A DNA stretch of 62,153 bases from Lentisphaerota bacterium. GTDB lineage: Bacteria > Verrucomicrobiota > Kiritimatiellia > RFP12 > UBA1067. Below, in pieces: positions 45,201 through 52,977 of the stretch. The position numbers and the translations under genes were made by a program. The DNA lies in contig SUWC01000009.1 of assembly GCA_015061665.1 (NCBI GenBank), forward strand, positions 1 through 62,153. The letters run 5' to 3'. Below the pieces are notes generated by a model. The model was not told the origin of the DNA and did no database searches. It worked only from the letters and a program-made list of their open reading frames with translations. How positions within the stretch are numbered: the first letter of the stretch is position 1; each line of letters starts with the position of its first letter.

Positions 45201-48200
45201 GTCCGTTACGGTCGACGCGCGCGGGCTTGTGACCCGCAGCGAGCGGTTCGCATCGTCCCACTGCGAAACGACGACGAATTCGGTGTTCGTCGGCTCAATG
45301 AACGCGCCTGCGGACAAGACCACGGTCACGACGTCGATTCGCGGCGGCGACTCGATTGCAGAAGAGATGTCCGGCGGCAAGTGGCGCAGGGAGCGGACCA
45401 TCCGCGGCTATGGCCCTGACGGATGTGCCGTAGTTGCAAGAGTGACGGAATCGTCCGACTGCGGGATCGTGACGAACTCCGTTGTCCACTACGATTTTCT
45501 TGGACGCGTCGCGCAGACGTGGACTCCGCTTTCGTGCGTGGTGAACGAATACGAAGGCGCATCGTCGCGGGTCGACAACAGCCTGGACGCCGTTTCCGGC
45601 ATTGCGACGACGAACATCGTCGACGACTGCGGAGACGTGGTCGGCGGCGTGTGCCTCGGGGTGTCCAGCATTTCTCGCACTGACTACGAGGTGGTTTCCG
45701 GCGTATGCTGGCGCGTCGAGACGCAGGCGACTTTCGCGGACGGCGCGACGAACTCAGTCCATGCGACGCGAACGCGCCTGACAGGACTTTCCGACGCGCT
45801 CAGGGGCGAGGTCGAGGAGCATGCAAACGGGGAGCTTGTATCGCACACGACTTCGGCGTTTTCGACGAACACCATTGTCCTTGTGGAGACGACCGAATCG
45901 CCAATTGCCTCAACCTCGGTGCGGAAGAGCAAGTATGGGCGCGTCGTCGAGGAGACGGAGAGCGGTTCGACGTTCTGGCATTCGTTCGACCCGTACGGAC
46001 AGGTCTACTACTCGGAGCGCGACGGCGGCAGCGGCAGGCTGCACTACAAATGGTACGGATTCACAAACACGGGGGACGTCGAGGAGGAAGACACCTTCTA
46101 TTCGTCGGCCTGGTCGCAGCACCATGCCGTCTTCAGCGGATTCGACGCATTCGGCAACTGCGTTTCCACCCTGGATCCCATGACGAACACGACGACGCGG
46201 TCGTATGACGCAGACGGGCGAGTCGTGTCCGAAGCCGGCGCGACGTATCCGCTCCAGAAAGGCTACGACACCTCGGGGCGCATGACGTCGCTCAGGACCA
46301 CGCGCGACGGTAATACTTGGGATGAAACGCAGTGGAGCTACGACGCGGCGACAGGCCTCTGTTTGGCGAAGACGTATGCGGACGGAACGGTCGTGACGAA
46401 CAGCTACACGCAGGACGGACTTCTGGCGCGAAAGGAAACCGTAGGCGGACGCTGGAGCGAGCGCGCATACGATTCCGCGCGGCGCGTTTCGTCGATCTCC
46501 TATTCCGACGGAACTTCGGAATCATTCAGATACGACGTCTTTGGCAACGTGACATCCGCTTCGAACGCCGTTGCTTTGCATACGTATTTCCGCGATGCCC
46601 GTGGGCTTGTTACGAACGAAACTGCTAATACAATCGGCGGACAGTTTGCAGTAAATCGTGAATATGACGAGTATGGCCGCCTGGTCTCGTTGGATACAGG
46701 ATCTGGTTGCGGGCCTGATTCGTTTTCATACGATGCATGCGGACGGGTCGGCGCGATGTCAAATGCGGAGGCGATGGTTGTGTATGCATATACGCCTGAT
46801 GGACTCGAAGCGGGATATGTCGTCTCGCTTTCCAACGGAGTGTCGTTCACGCGCTCTGTTATTCGCGACGCATACAGGCGCGGGCTCGCAGCCTGCATCA
46901 CGAATGGCGTATCGTTTCCGTCGGACGGATCGATTGCCCCGGATGCGTCGTACTACGGCGACTTGCAGGACGGCGGACTGACCAATGTCATCGCCTATGC
47001 ATACGACGCGCTCTCGCGTCCAGTCTCGCGTAACGGACAGGTGTTCCAGTACAATGCGCGCAGCGAGGTGATACGCGACGGCGCGTATGGCTGGCAGTAC
47101 GGCTACGACGAAATCGGCAACTGGACAAGTTACACTGCAAATGAGCTGAACCAGTACGTCGGGACTGCTTACGATCCGCTGGACGGTGCTGTAGACGAGT
47201 ATTCCCTCGACGGCGAGATGCTTGCAAACGGCTACTTCAAGTATGCGTACGACGCCAAGTCGCGACTTGTCTCCGCAGGGGAATGGAAGTACGACTACGA
47301 CGACCCGGCGTTGGGAGGGAACGACAATCCGCATTGGTACTTCGAGATTGTGGTTTCCAATGTCTACGACCACCTTGACCGCCGAGTGCAGAAGATAACT
47401 CCCGAAGCGACGCATACGTTCTTCTACGACGGCTGGATGCTCGTGAAGGAGGTCGTCGCCAACACAAACGGAACGATTGATGTCATAGAGTACCATTGGG
47501 GCAACGACCTCTCCTGCTCGCGCGGCGGCGCAGCCGGTGTTGGAGGTTTACTCTATCTCTCTGTCTCCAACTCCAACTCCCAACCCCAACTCTTCATCCC
47601 ATGGTACGACAGCAACGGCAACATAATGGGCTACTGGGACGAAAGGGGGAAAGTAGCGGCCTCGTTCGACTATGGCGCATTCGGCGAAACATCCACCTGC
47701 GGAGACAATCCCAATGCCTTCCCCATTCGCTTCTCCACAAAATACCACGACATTGAATCCGATCTCTACTACTACACCAAGCGTTTCTACATTCCATCTC
47801 TCCACCGCTGGCTAACCCGCGACCCGATTGAAGAGGACGGAGGGGTGAATTTATACGGATTTTGCAAAAATGCGCCATGTTATCTTTACGATAAGAATGG
47901 TCTACAGTGGAGCATCAAAAGGGAGGGCGGAATATTCGCAATGGCAATGCCAACGGCCGCTGCTGACAGTTTTATTTCTCTTGCTTCGACCTTGGGGTTG
48001 GACTACTCTGACTATAAAAAGTGGGCACATACAGTTGACACAGTGCCTAAAAAGTGTAACCAGTATAAAGTTCCAAACCTCGTAGTATATGATCATGGGT
48101 GGAGAAGAACGAGGGATCGTATTCCGCTACACATAATTAATGTTTGGAGATCAGGGAGCAACAGTAACTCGCAATTAGACCAACAGAGCGGCTATATGGT

Positions 48201-48579
48201 GTTGGTTAGAGACAAAGTATCACCCAAACAGATAGAATCAATGCTGAGAACAGATGGATTATATCGCTATACATTTATTGGCCATGGAGATGGCGAGGCT
48301 GGAATAAATTCATATCCGGATCCCTTTGATGCTGTTTCACCTGTCGAAAGGTTTACAAGATACGGCATAAACCGTATGGTTCTTCGAGCCTGTGGTAGTG
48401 CTGCGACAGATGATTATAGCGAATACAATCGCAAGGCTGGAATCGTTAAATACAATAATTGGGAGATAAATGTAGCAAAGGCAGGCTATTTCATCGGCTA
48501 TGAAGGTGCTGTGACATTGCTTGATGAATTGTTTCAATGGAAGATTACAAAGGGGGCAAATTATGGTTCGATTGACTAG
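42280..48579 (+). CDS. RHS-repeat polymorphic toxin with a caspase-like C-terminal domain
   Basis: 2099 residues. The N-terminus has two membrane segments (residues 8-25 and 47-60). A Cys-rich stretch (about 320-400; CCSCEPKLDCG, CGGCSACDSGSC) precedes a long beta-rich part. YD/RHS repeats dominate about residues 1290-1840 (GYDTSGRMTS, YDEYGRLVSL, YDALSRPVSRNG). The core closes with HWGNDLS, YDSNGNIMGYW, YYYTKRFYIPSLHRWLTRDPIEEDGG and NLYGFCKNAP. From about residue 1877 the DNA becomes AT-rich: the variable tip of about 223 residues contains YTFIGHGDG (His2002) and RMVLRACGSA (Cys2038). A strand-HG and strand-AC-S pairing spaced by 36 residues is the catalytic dyad pattern of CHAT/caspase-type (clan CD) cysteine proteases. 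The next gene overlaps and is a candidate immunity gene. RHS shells encapsulate and deliver such tips to rivals. Confidence 0.85.
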   Translation: MFSMYAAKWLVAAGFAMLVAWLCLLSRSHGIHPIRRLLDLPGIRSKVGIALLFPFLISTIVHGSDKLRDLVNILFPSNQLDNASSRVELRAGGATNETSAIRVTAFTVLSNSVQIATAIDAAEIDVGDTLVVRHKDHSLTNDWVEGDFEYVPSNTTNFTFVVARTNGANAAFYQVSQGLRVVAPNLPYAIRANGSRLYVATTNQFAVSTTGGAQGSVEPGDVPPEDPLGDQPNHAYDPTNGVLTVESGGQFLLPNGDSILRLTPTVSFGEPHNYQGTTLRAVSSGLRSGEPDYVQESSYPLDSQCLWEAWHEGTNEVGWSCCSCEPKLDCGIDIAQYDCLAATCDVSNDTAYASLALNGTNIWTGCATHERWSESGGTSDYLSADPCGGCSACDSGSCDALDGPSVGSVRFRIALGIPDERHVTGFLWFEGDEPFTPTPQSFSLLARSDASVTDTTSCGVRTVTSSDRGGRTIVVSNITDGVRLAATFTASGANDRSWEITRSGNAMRFKKFSAGGNLMSDVSYAQADGVWGVVDNETGLVETTTTFSDPYCGEWKETVRSCGAVTASVVRVKSEIVGYGDNAVLRETERMERTSSGWLHSYATYHEDWESRRNGCLRMEWGDDRPWAWHDYDERGREIFRLEQRNGSEAPCDDGYCIEWLPDGTDAFATVLDYTPHSGDSCDTNDCDKVRTESCYVVSDGNAILIARTWTRFTRGVAANGWPTVTETTIRASDKDAGIDDPGNAVSVRTAYSSDSASVPYLLRGAVVSETDADGVTETHEYAIADGVVSETARKSYDAHPFPTVAYAERDLAYGNTLYESTRLAADESVEFDWRRMTYDSRNRLRCTEYSDGSSETNDYSCCQLRFRIDRTGAKTLFVPTNRIDRLYHAEEEVFMRELPHWGGLIPYAGIASSHALNYRHRCTQHFVDPFGRETNTVTRICGTEGESANPGFNLQPGWHSSETAAYPCGFDDVSVTVDARGLVTRSERFASSHCETTTNSVFVGSMNAPADKTTVTTSIRGGDSIAEEMSGGKWRRERTIRGYGPDGCAVVARVTESSDCGIVTNSVVHYDFLGRVAQTWTPLSCVVNEYEGASSRVDNSLDAVSGIATTNIVDDCGDVVGGVCLGVSSISRTDYEVVSGVCWRVETQATFADGATNSVHATRTRLTGLSDALRGEVEEHANGELVSHTTSAFSTNTIVLVETTESPIASTSVRKSKYGRVVEETESGSTFWHSFDPYGQVYYSERDGGSGRLHYKWYGFTNTGDVEEEDTFYSSAWSQHHAVFSGFDAFGNCVSTLDPMTNTTTRSYDADGRVVSEAGATYPLQKGYDTSGRMTSLRTTRDGNTWDETQWSYDAATGLCLAKTYADGTVVTNSYTQDGLLARKETVGGRWSERAYDSARRVSSISYSDGTSESFRYDVFGNVTSASNAVALHTYFRDARGLVTNETANTIGGQFAVNREYDEYGRLVSLDTGSGCGPDSFSYDACGRVGAMSNAEAMVVYAYTPDGLEAGYVVSLSNGVSFTRSVIRDAYRRGLAACITNGVSFPSDGSIAPDASYYGDLQDGGLTNVIAYAYDALSRPVSRNGQVFQYNARSEVIRDGAYGWQYGYDEIGNWTSYTANELNQYVGTAYDPLDGAVDEYSLDGEMLANGYFKYAYDAKSRLVSAGEWKYDYDDPALGGNDNPHWYFEIVVSNVYDHLDRRVQKITPEATHTFFYDGWMLVKEVVANTNGTIDVIEYHWGNDLSCSRGGAAGVGGLLYLSVSNSNSQPQLFIPWYDSNGNIMGYWDERGKVAASFDYGAFGETSTCGDNPNAFPIRFSTKYHDIESDLYYYTKRFYIPSLHRWLTRDPIEEDGGVNLYGFCKNAPCYLYDKNGLQWSIKREGGIFAMAMPTAAADSFISLASTLGLDYSDYKKWAHTVDTVPKKCNQYKVPNLVVYDHGWRRTRDRIPLHIINVWRSGSNSNSQLDQQSGYMVLVRDKVSPKQIESMLRTDGLYRYTFIGHGDGEAGINSYPDPFDAVSPVERFTRYGINRMVLRACGSAATDDYSEYNRKAGIVKYNNWEINVAKAGYFIGYEGAVTLLDELFQWKITKGANYGSID

Positions 48580-49051
48580 ATACGTAATTATGATCCTTTG
48601 CGTTGTGGCCGCTTGTTTTGCCATAGGTCTATTTTTAAGCCCTGTCGATAATTCTGACATTCGAGTTAAATGCCGTAAAGAAATAGCACAGATTCGCGAC
48701 TGCCTTAAAAATGACAGCAAATGCATAAGTCTTGATTTTATTACATGGAGATTATGCAATAGTGTTAAAGATGAAATTCCGATTTCGGACCAAATGAGCA
48801 TTTATTGTTATATGGTGTGCAAACATATGGAAGCACCTATTTTCAGTTTTCAAACAAACGAGGGCATTCCTCATTTGATTGATCCTTGGGGACAAGAGTA
48901 TAATATTGCAATAACAAACGAAATAGACGAGGTGAAGCGTATTAAGAATATTGAAAACTGGACCATTGGACCATTTATAGTTTGGTCCTCAGGTCCAAAC
49001 AGAAGAAATGAATACGGAGGGGGCGATGACATTTTAGGAGCTCGCAAATGA
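48563..49051 (+). CDS. Candidate immunity protein, one membrane anchor (162 aa)
   Basis: ATG 48563, with AGGGGG seven bases upstream, overlaps the end of the RHS gene by 17 bp, so the two are translated together. The protein has one N-terminal membrane segment (residues 7-25) and a soluble domain. Its last third (DPWGQEYNIAI, FIVWSSGPNRRNEYGGGDDI) resembles the C-terminal region of type II secretion pseudopilins (GspG type), which carry a Ca-binding loop. Position, overlap and AT-rich composition are typical of an immunity gene for the RHS tip; there is no direct proof. It would act at the outer face of the inner membrane. Confidence 0.6.
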   Translation: MVRLTRYVIMILCVVAACFAIGLFLSPVDNSDIRVKCRKEIAQIRDCLKNDSKCISLDFITWRLCNSVKDEIPISDQMSIYCYMVCKHMEAPIFSFQTNEGIPHLIDPWGQEYNIAITNEIDEVKRIKNIENWTIGPFIVWSSGPNRRNEYGGGDDILGARK

Positions 49052-49072
49052 AACAATGGATATAGAACGGAA

Positions 49073-49261
49073 ATGTATAATATTGAAGATAAATTCGAAG
49101 CGACCGACGTAGTCGAGTGCCACTGGGGCAACGAACTCTCCAGCACGAGCTGTGGCGAAGCCGGTGCAAGAGAATTTGAAATGAACGGTAGGCATTTTAT
49201 TAATGTAGAATGGGAGAAAGGTCAACGGCTTCATACTGGAGCAAAAGTTATAGGAATGTAA
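49073..49261 (+). pseudogene. Remnant of a second RHS core/tip junction
   Basis: The 62-codon frame contains VVECHWGNELSSTSCGEAG, which matches VIEYHWGNDLSCSRGGAAG in the complete RHS protein upstream (DNA similarity about 49107-49175 versus 47483-47551). The rest of the RHS core is absent, and only a short AT-rich tail follows (residues about 30-62). It is thus a leftover of an orphan RHS tip cassette rather than an independent gene. The following gene probably was its immunity partner. Confidence 0.6.
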
Positions 49262-49262
49262 A

Positions 49263-49796
49263 ATGAAAATTACGATTAGATTTCTGCTGTTATCCATAAT
49301 GCTCACTGTTTTTGCAGTGTTGGCAATATGTCTGGCTGTATCATGGTTTGCAGGTCATTTGTTGATTTCAACTGCTGCTTACGAGATGAGATCAAACAAG
49401 CACGTTTCAGATCAAATTCAAGTTAATGTATTTTCCCAGATTTTCCAGTGTATGGCCTTGTGCGAAGGAAAGCTCTTGCACGGTAAGGATACATTTGAGC
49501 GAGTTCTTTTTAAACTAGAGACAAATGACTTGTCGTGGATTGTTCTTTCGAATTCATTATACCGTTCTTGGTATCCATGCGGTGAATTCAAATTTCTTAA
49601 CTGTGCTGATAGCGCAGGAGGTAACTTCCTTGATTTCATGCCCCTAAGGGACAAATATTTATCCGTAAACGCGTTGGCTCAACCTAATAATGGTGTTGTG
49701 GCTTGGCTTGTGACTGAAAATTTCTCAAGTGAAAGATATGTGTTTTTGGAGGGTGCGTTACTTCATTCATCCCAACTGGACGACGCATTGAAATGA
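49263..49796 (+). CDS. Membrane-anchored protein, probable orphan immunity gene
   Basis: A 177-residue protein with an N-terminal membrane segment (residues 8-31) and a Cys- and aromatic-rich soluble domain. It starts 1 bp after the RHS remnant, has AT-rich codon use like the candidate immunity gene before it, and no family was recognised. By analogy with orphan immunity genes downstream of RHS loci, it may protect against a tip that has been lost here. Other possibilities remain open. Confidence 0.5.
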   Translation: MKITIRFLLLSIMLTVFAVLAICLAVSWFAGHLLISTAAYEMRSNKHVSDQIQVNVFSQIFQCMALCEGKLLHGKDTFERVLFKLETNDLSWIVLSNSLYRSWYPCGEFKFLNCADSAGGNFLDFMPLRDKYLSVNALAQPNNGVVAWLVTENFSSERYVFLEGALLHSSQLDDALK

Positions 49797-49808
49797 TAGC
49801 CAACATTC

Positions 49809-49856
49809 CCGCTATTCCGCTATTCCACAATTACATAATTCCACAATTGCACAATT
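49809..49856. repeat. Octanucleotide tandem repeat (6 units)
   Basis: Six 8-bp units follow without gaps: CCGCTATT twice, CCACAATT, ACATAATT, CCACAATT and GCACAATT. They lie between the stop of the last RHS-island gene and the 3' end of mfd. Like the heptamer array near 7811 they can expand or contract by slippage. Confidence 0.65.
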
Positions 49857-49871
49857 TCATGCTTTGGCAAT

Positions 49872-52800
49872 TCATTTGGCGAGGCGCTTTGCAATTTTCG
49901 TCAACGACGCGATCTTGGCGTCGGCCGTCGAGCCGGGCAGCGTCTCGACGGCGGCAGGCGCAGCCTCGCCCGCCTTGCGCAATGCGGCACGGTTGTCCTT
50001 TACGTCTATTTCGCCGATGCCCGAACGCGCGCATTCGACGCGGAGGTTCGCCAGCGAAATCAGGCGCTTCGCAGAAGGGGGCAGCGGACCGTATCGATCC
50101 TGCATCTCGGCGGCGATTGCCTTGACGGACTTCCTGTCCATCGACTCGGCAAGGCGCTTCATGAAGCTCATGCGCTGCGCATCCTCTTCGATGTAGGAAT
50201 ACGGAATCGCCGCAACGTCTGCTCCGTCTGGATCGGCGGGCGAGAGGTCGATGAAATCGAGGTTGAGTCGGACGTCCACTATCTCCTTCGGCTTTTCGCC
50301 GCGGAGCAGCGCGATTGTCCGCTGGAGAAGCTGACAGTAGAGCGTGAAGCCGATGGATGCGATGTGGCCCGACTGCTGCGACCCGAGAAGGTTCCCCGCG
50401 CCGCGAAGCTCAAGGTCGCGCACCGCTAGGTTGAAGCCCGCGCCGAGCCCGCCGTGCTTCTGCAGCGCGGCAAGCCGTTCGCGCGCGTCGGAGTCGATTG
50501 AACCGGAAGCCGGAAGGACAAGGAACGCGCGGCCCTGAACGGAAGAGCGCCCGACGCGTCCGCGCAGCTGGTATAGCTCTGCGAGGCCGAACATGTCCGC
50601 GTCGGAGACGATTATTGTGTTTGCCCTCGGTATGTCGATTCCCGATTCGATTATCGTCGTCGAAAGGAGAATGTCGAACTTGCCGCGCTCGAAGTCGCGC
50701 ATGCGCCTCGCAAGGTCCATCGCGTCCATCTGTCCGTGCGCGACGACTATCTTCGCTTTCGGGACAAGACCCTTAAGCCGCTTCTCGACTTTCCCGATCG
50801 TCATCACCCGGTTGTGGAGGAAGAAGACCTGTCCGCCTCTCGAAAGTTCGTACTGGATCGCGGCGGCTATGACTTCGTCGCTGTCGCGAACAACGTGGAT
50901 TTCGACGGCCGTGCGTTCCTGAGGCGGCGTGCGAAGAAGCGAAAGGTCCCTCGCACCGGTCATGGAGAGGTAGAGCGTGCGCGGGATCGGCGTGGCGGAC
51001 ATCGTGATAACATCCGCCGTAGCGCGGATCGCCTTAAGGAACTCCTTGTGGCGGACTCCGAATCGCTGTTCCTCGTCGATGATGATGAGCCCAAGGTCGT
51101 GGAACTGGATCTTCGGCGAAAGTATTGCGTGCGTTCCGATGACGATGTCGCAGACTCCGTTCGCGAGGCGCTTGAACGTGCCGCTGTGCGTCCCCGACGA
51201 CTGGAAGCGCGAGACGGACTCAATCCTAACGGGCGTTCCGTCAAAGCGCGATGTGAACGTCTCGAAGTGCTGTTCGGCTAGGACCGTCGTCGGCGCGAGA
51301 ACGGCGACCTGGCGTCCGTTCATCGCCGCGATGTAGGCCGCGCGCATTGCGACTTCCGTCTTGCCGTATCCCGCATCGCCGCAGATGAGCCTGTCCATCG
51401 GCTTAGTCTGCGCCATGTCCTTCTTCACGGCCTCTATCGCCGCAAGCTGGTCGGGCGTCTCCTCGAACGGAAACGCGGCCTCGAACGCCTCCATGCCATC
51501 GCAGTCGACGTTGAACGCAAACCCCGGCACCATCTCGCGCCGCGCCTGCGTCTGGAGAAGCGCGGCGGCAAGATCGCCAATCGCCTTCTGCGCTTCCGCC
51601 TTGTCGCGGTTCCACCGCTTGCCGTCGAGCCGGTGAAGTCTTACGGCCTCGCCCTTGACGCCGACGTAGCGCGTTATGAGGTGGGCGTGTCCCGCAGGGA
51701 CGTGGAGCTTTGCGCCGTCTTCGTACTCGATTGTAAAAACCTCGGACCGCTTTCCGTCTATCTCGATCTCCGACGAGCCGACGTATCGTCCAACGCCGTA
51801 GTCGATGTGGACGACGTATTCGCCAGGTTCCAGTTCGTCGAAGTCGTTCAGCCTTGGGCCCCTGGCGGGATGTGCGGAAGCGCGCGTCGGCGTGCGGCGC
51901 TTTGTGAAGACGCGGTCGGCCTTCGTTTCGACGACGAGTCCATCCGGCCCCGCAGGGCCGAGCTCGAAGCCGCCGGAGAGTTCGTCGATCTTGAGGACGC
52001 GGCTGCCTTGCCTCGCTGCGGAAACCACGTGCCTGGCAAGCTGCGCACGCGCCGCGTCGAAGAGTTCTGGTTGGTGCGCCTTGCCAGGCTCCAGCTCTGC
52101 GAAGCCGGGAAGGGGACTTGTCTGGAATGAGTATGAAGGCACGCCCTGCGGCGCGGGATCGCCCGTGTAGACGACGGGGCGACCATTGATCGACGAGCCG
52201 AAGGATTCAAGGCTGTAGCAGTTGTGCTCAAGCGCGAGTATGGAAGAGGCATCCGGCAGCAGGTCGAAGAGAGTGCCGCTTCCTGACTTGCCTTCCGCCG
52301 GGTCGGAAACGGGAAGAAGCGTAGCATCTGAAATCTTTGCAACGGAAATCTGCGTGGCCGGGTTGAACGTCCTCATGGACTCGATCGTGTCGCCGAAGAA
52401 TTCGGCGCGGACAGGGAATTCGTCGCCTGGGCACCAGGCGTCCACGATTCCCCCGCGTATCGAGCAGTCGCCTTCCGCCTCGACCATCGGCACCCTGTTG
52501 TATCCGAATTTCGCGAGCTTCTCGGAGAGCTCGGCGAACGTTACGCTGGAAAGCTCGATCGAATCGGGACGCGTACGCGACACGGGGATTGAAAGCGCTG
52601 GAAAAGGCGCGACGACGACTACAGGATATGGAAGGGTGGACCAGGCGCGGAGCGCGGCGACGGTCTTTAGGCGCAGTCCTATTGACGACGTGTCTCCGCC
52701 GATTGCAGCAGGAAACTCAAGGATGCGCGGACGGCATTCCTTTGTCGCGGCCTTTCCGCACAGCAGCTGAAGGTCGTTTGCAAGTCGATCCGCCTCCGGT

Positions 52801-52976
52801 ATGCCCGGGGTAACCGCAACGCACAGCCGACTCTGCGCCCCGTCCAGGGCACCTGCCATCGTAAGCGCAAGGAAAGCGTCCGACGACCCTGTCAGCGAAG
52901 GAATGGAAACAGAGCCTGAGGGATATAGTCCGTCAGGCTTGAACCTCTTCGCGAAAATGTTCAGGGCTTCTTGCAA
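49872..52976 (-). CDS. mfd: Transcription-repair coupling factor Mfd
   Basis: A 1034-residue SF2 translocase that frees stalled RNA polymerase and recruits UvrA. In order: a UvrB-like N-terminal region (CSIRGGIVDAWCPG), the RNA polymerase-binding CarD-like part (GEYVVHIDYGVGRYVG), Walker A GDAGYGKTE near residue 535, DEEQRFG near 634, SATPIPRTL, SGIDIPRANTII and QLRGRVGRS. Somewhat shorter than the usual 1100-1150 residues, mainly at the N-terminus. The only start is TTG at 52976, one base after the nuclease stop, which suggests coupled translation. Last gene of its operon. Confidence 0.93.
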   Translation of the reverse strand: MQEALNIFAKRFKPDGLYPSGSVSIPSLTGSSDAFLALTMAGALDGAQSRLCVAVTPGIPEADRLANDLQLLCGKAATKECRPRILEFPAAIGGDTSSIGLRLKTVAALRAWSTLPYPVVVVAPFPALSIPVSRTRPDSIELSSVTFAELSEKLAKFGYNRVPMVEAEGDCSIRGGIVDAWCPGDEFPVRAEFFGDTIESMRTFNPATQISVAKISDATLLPVSDPAEGKSGSGTLFDLLPDASSILALEHNCYSLESFGSSINGRPVVYTGDPAPQGVPSYSFQTSPLPGFAELEPGKAHQPELFDAARAQLARHVVSAARQGSRVLKIDELSGGFELGPAGPDGLVVETKADRVFTKRRTPTRASAHPARGPRLNDFDELEPGEYVVHIDYGVGRYVGSSEIEIDGKRSEVFTIEYEDGAKLHVPAGHAHLITRYVGVKGEAVRLHRLDGKRWNRDKAEAQKAIGDLAAALLQTQARREMVPGFAFNVDCDGMEAFEAAFPFEETPDQLAAIEAVKKDMAQTKPMDRLICGDAGYGKTEVAMRAAYIAAMNGRQVAVLAPTTVLAEQHFETFTSRFDGTPVRIESVSRFQSSGTHSGTFKRLANGVCDIVIGTHAILSPKIQFHDLGLIIIDEEQRFGVRHKEFLKAIRATADVITMSATPIPRTLYLSMTGARDLSLLRTPPQERTAVEIHVVRDSDEVIAAAIQYELSRGGQVFFLHNRVMTIGKVEKRLKGLVPKAKIVVAHGQMDAMDLARRMRDFERGKFDILLSTTIIESGIDIPRANTIIVSDADMFGLAELYQLRGRVGRSSVQGRAFLVLPASGSIDSDARERLAALQKHGGLGAGFNLAVRDLELRGAGNLLGSQQSGHIASIGFTLYCQLLQRTIALLRGEKPKEIVDVRLNLDFIDLSPADPDGADVAAIPYSYIEEDAQRMSFMKRLAESMDRKSVKAIAAEMQDRYGPLPPSAKRLISLANLRVECARSGIGEIDVKDNRAALRKAGEAAPAAVETLPGSTADAKIASLTKIAKRLAK

Positions 52977-52977
52977 G

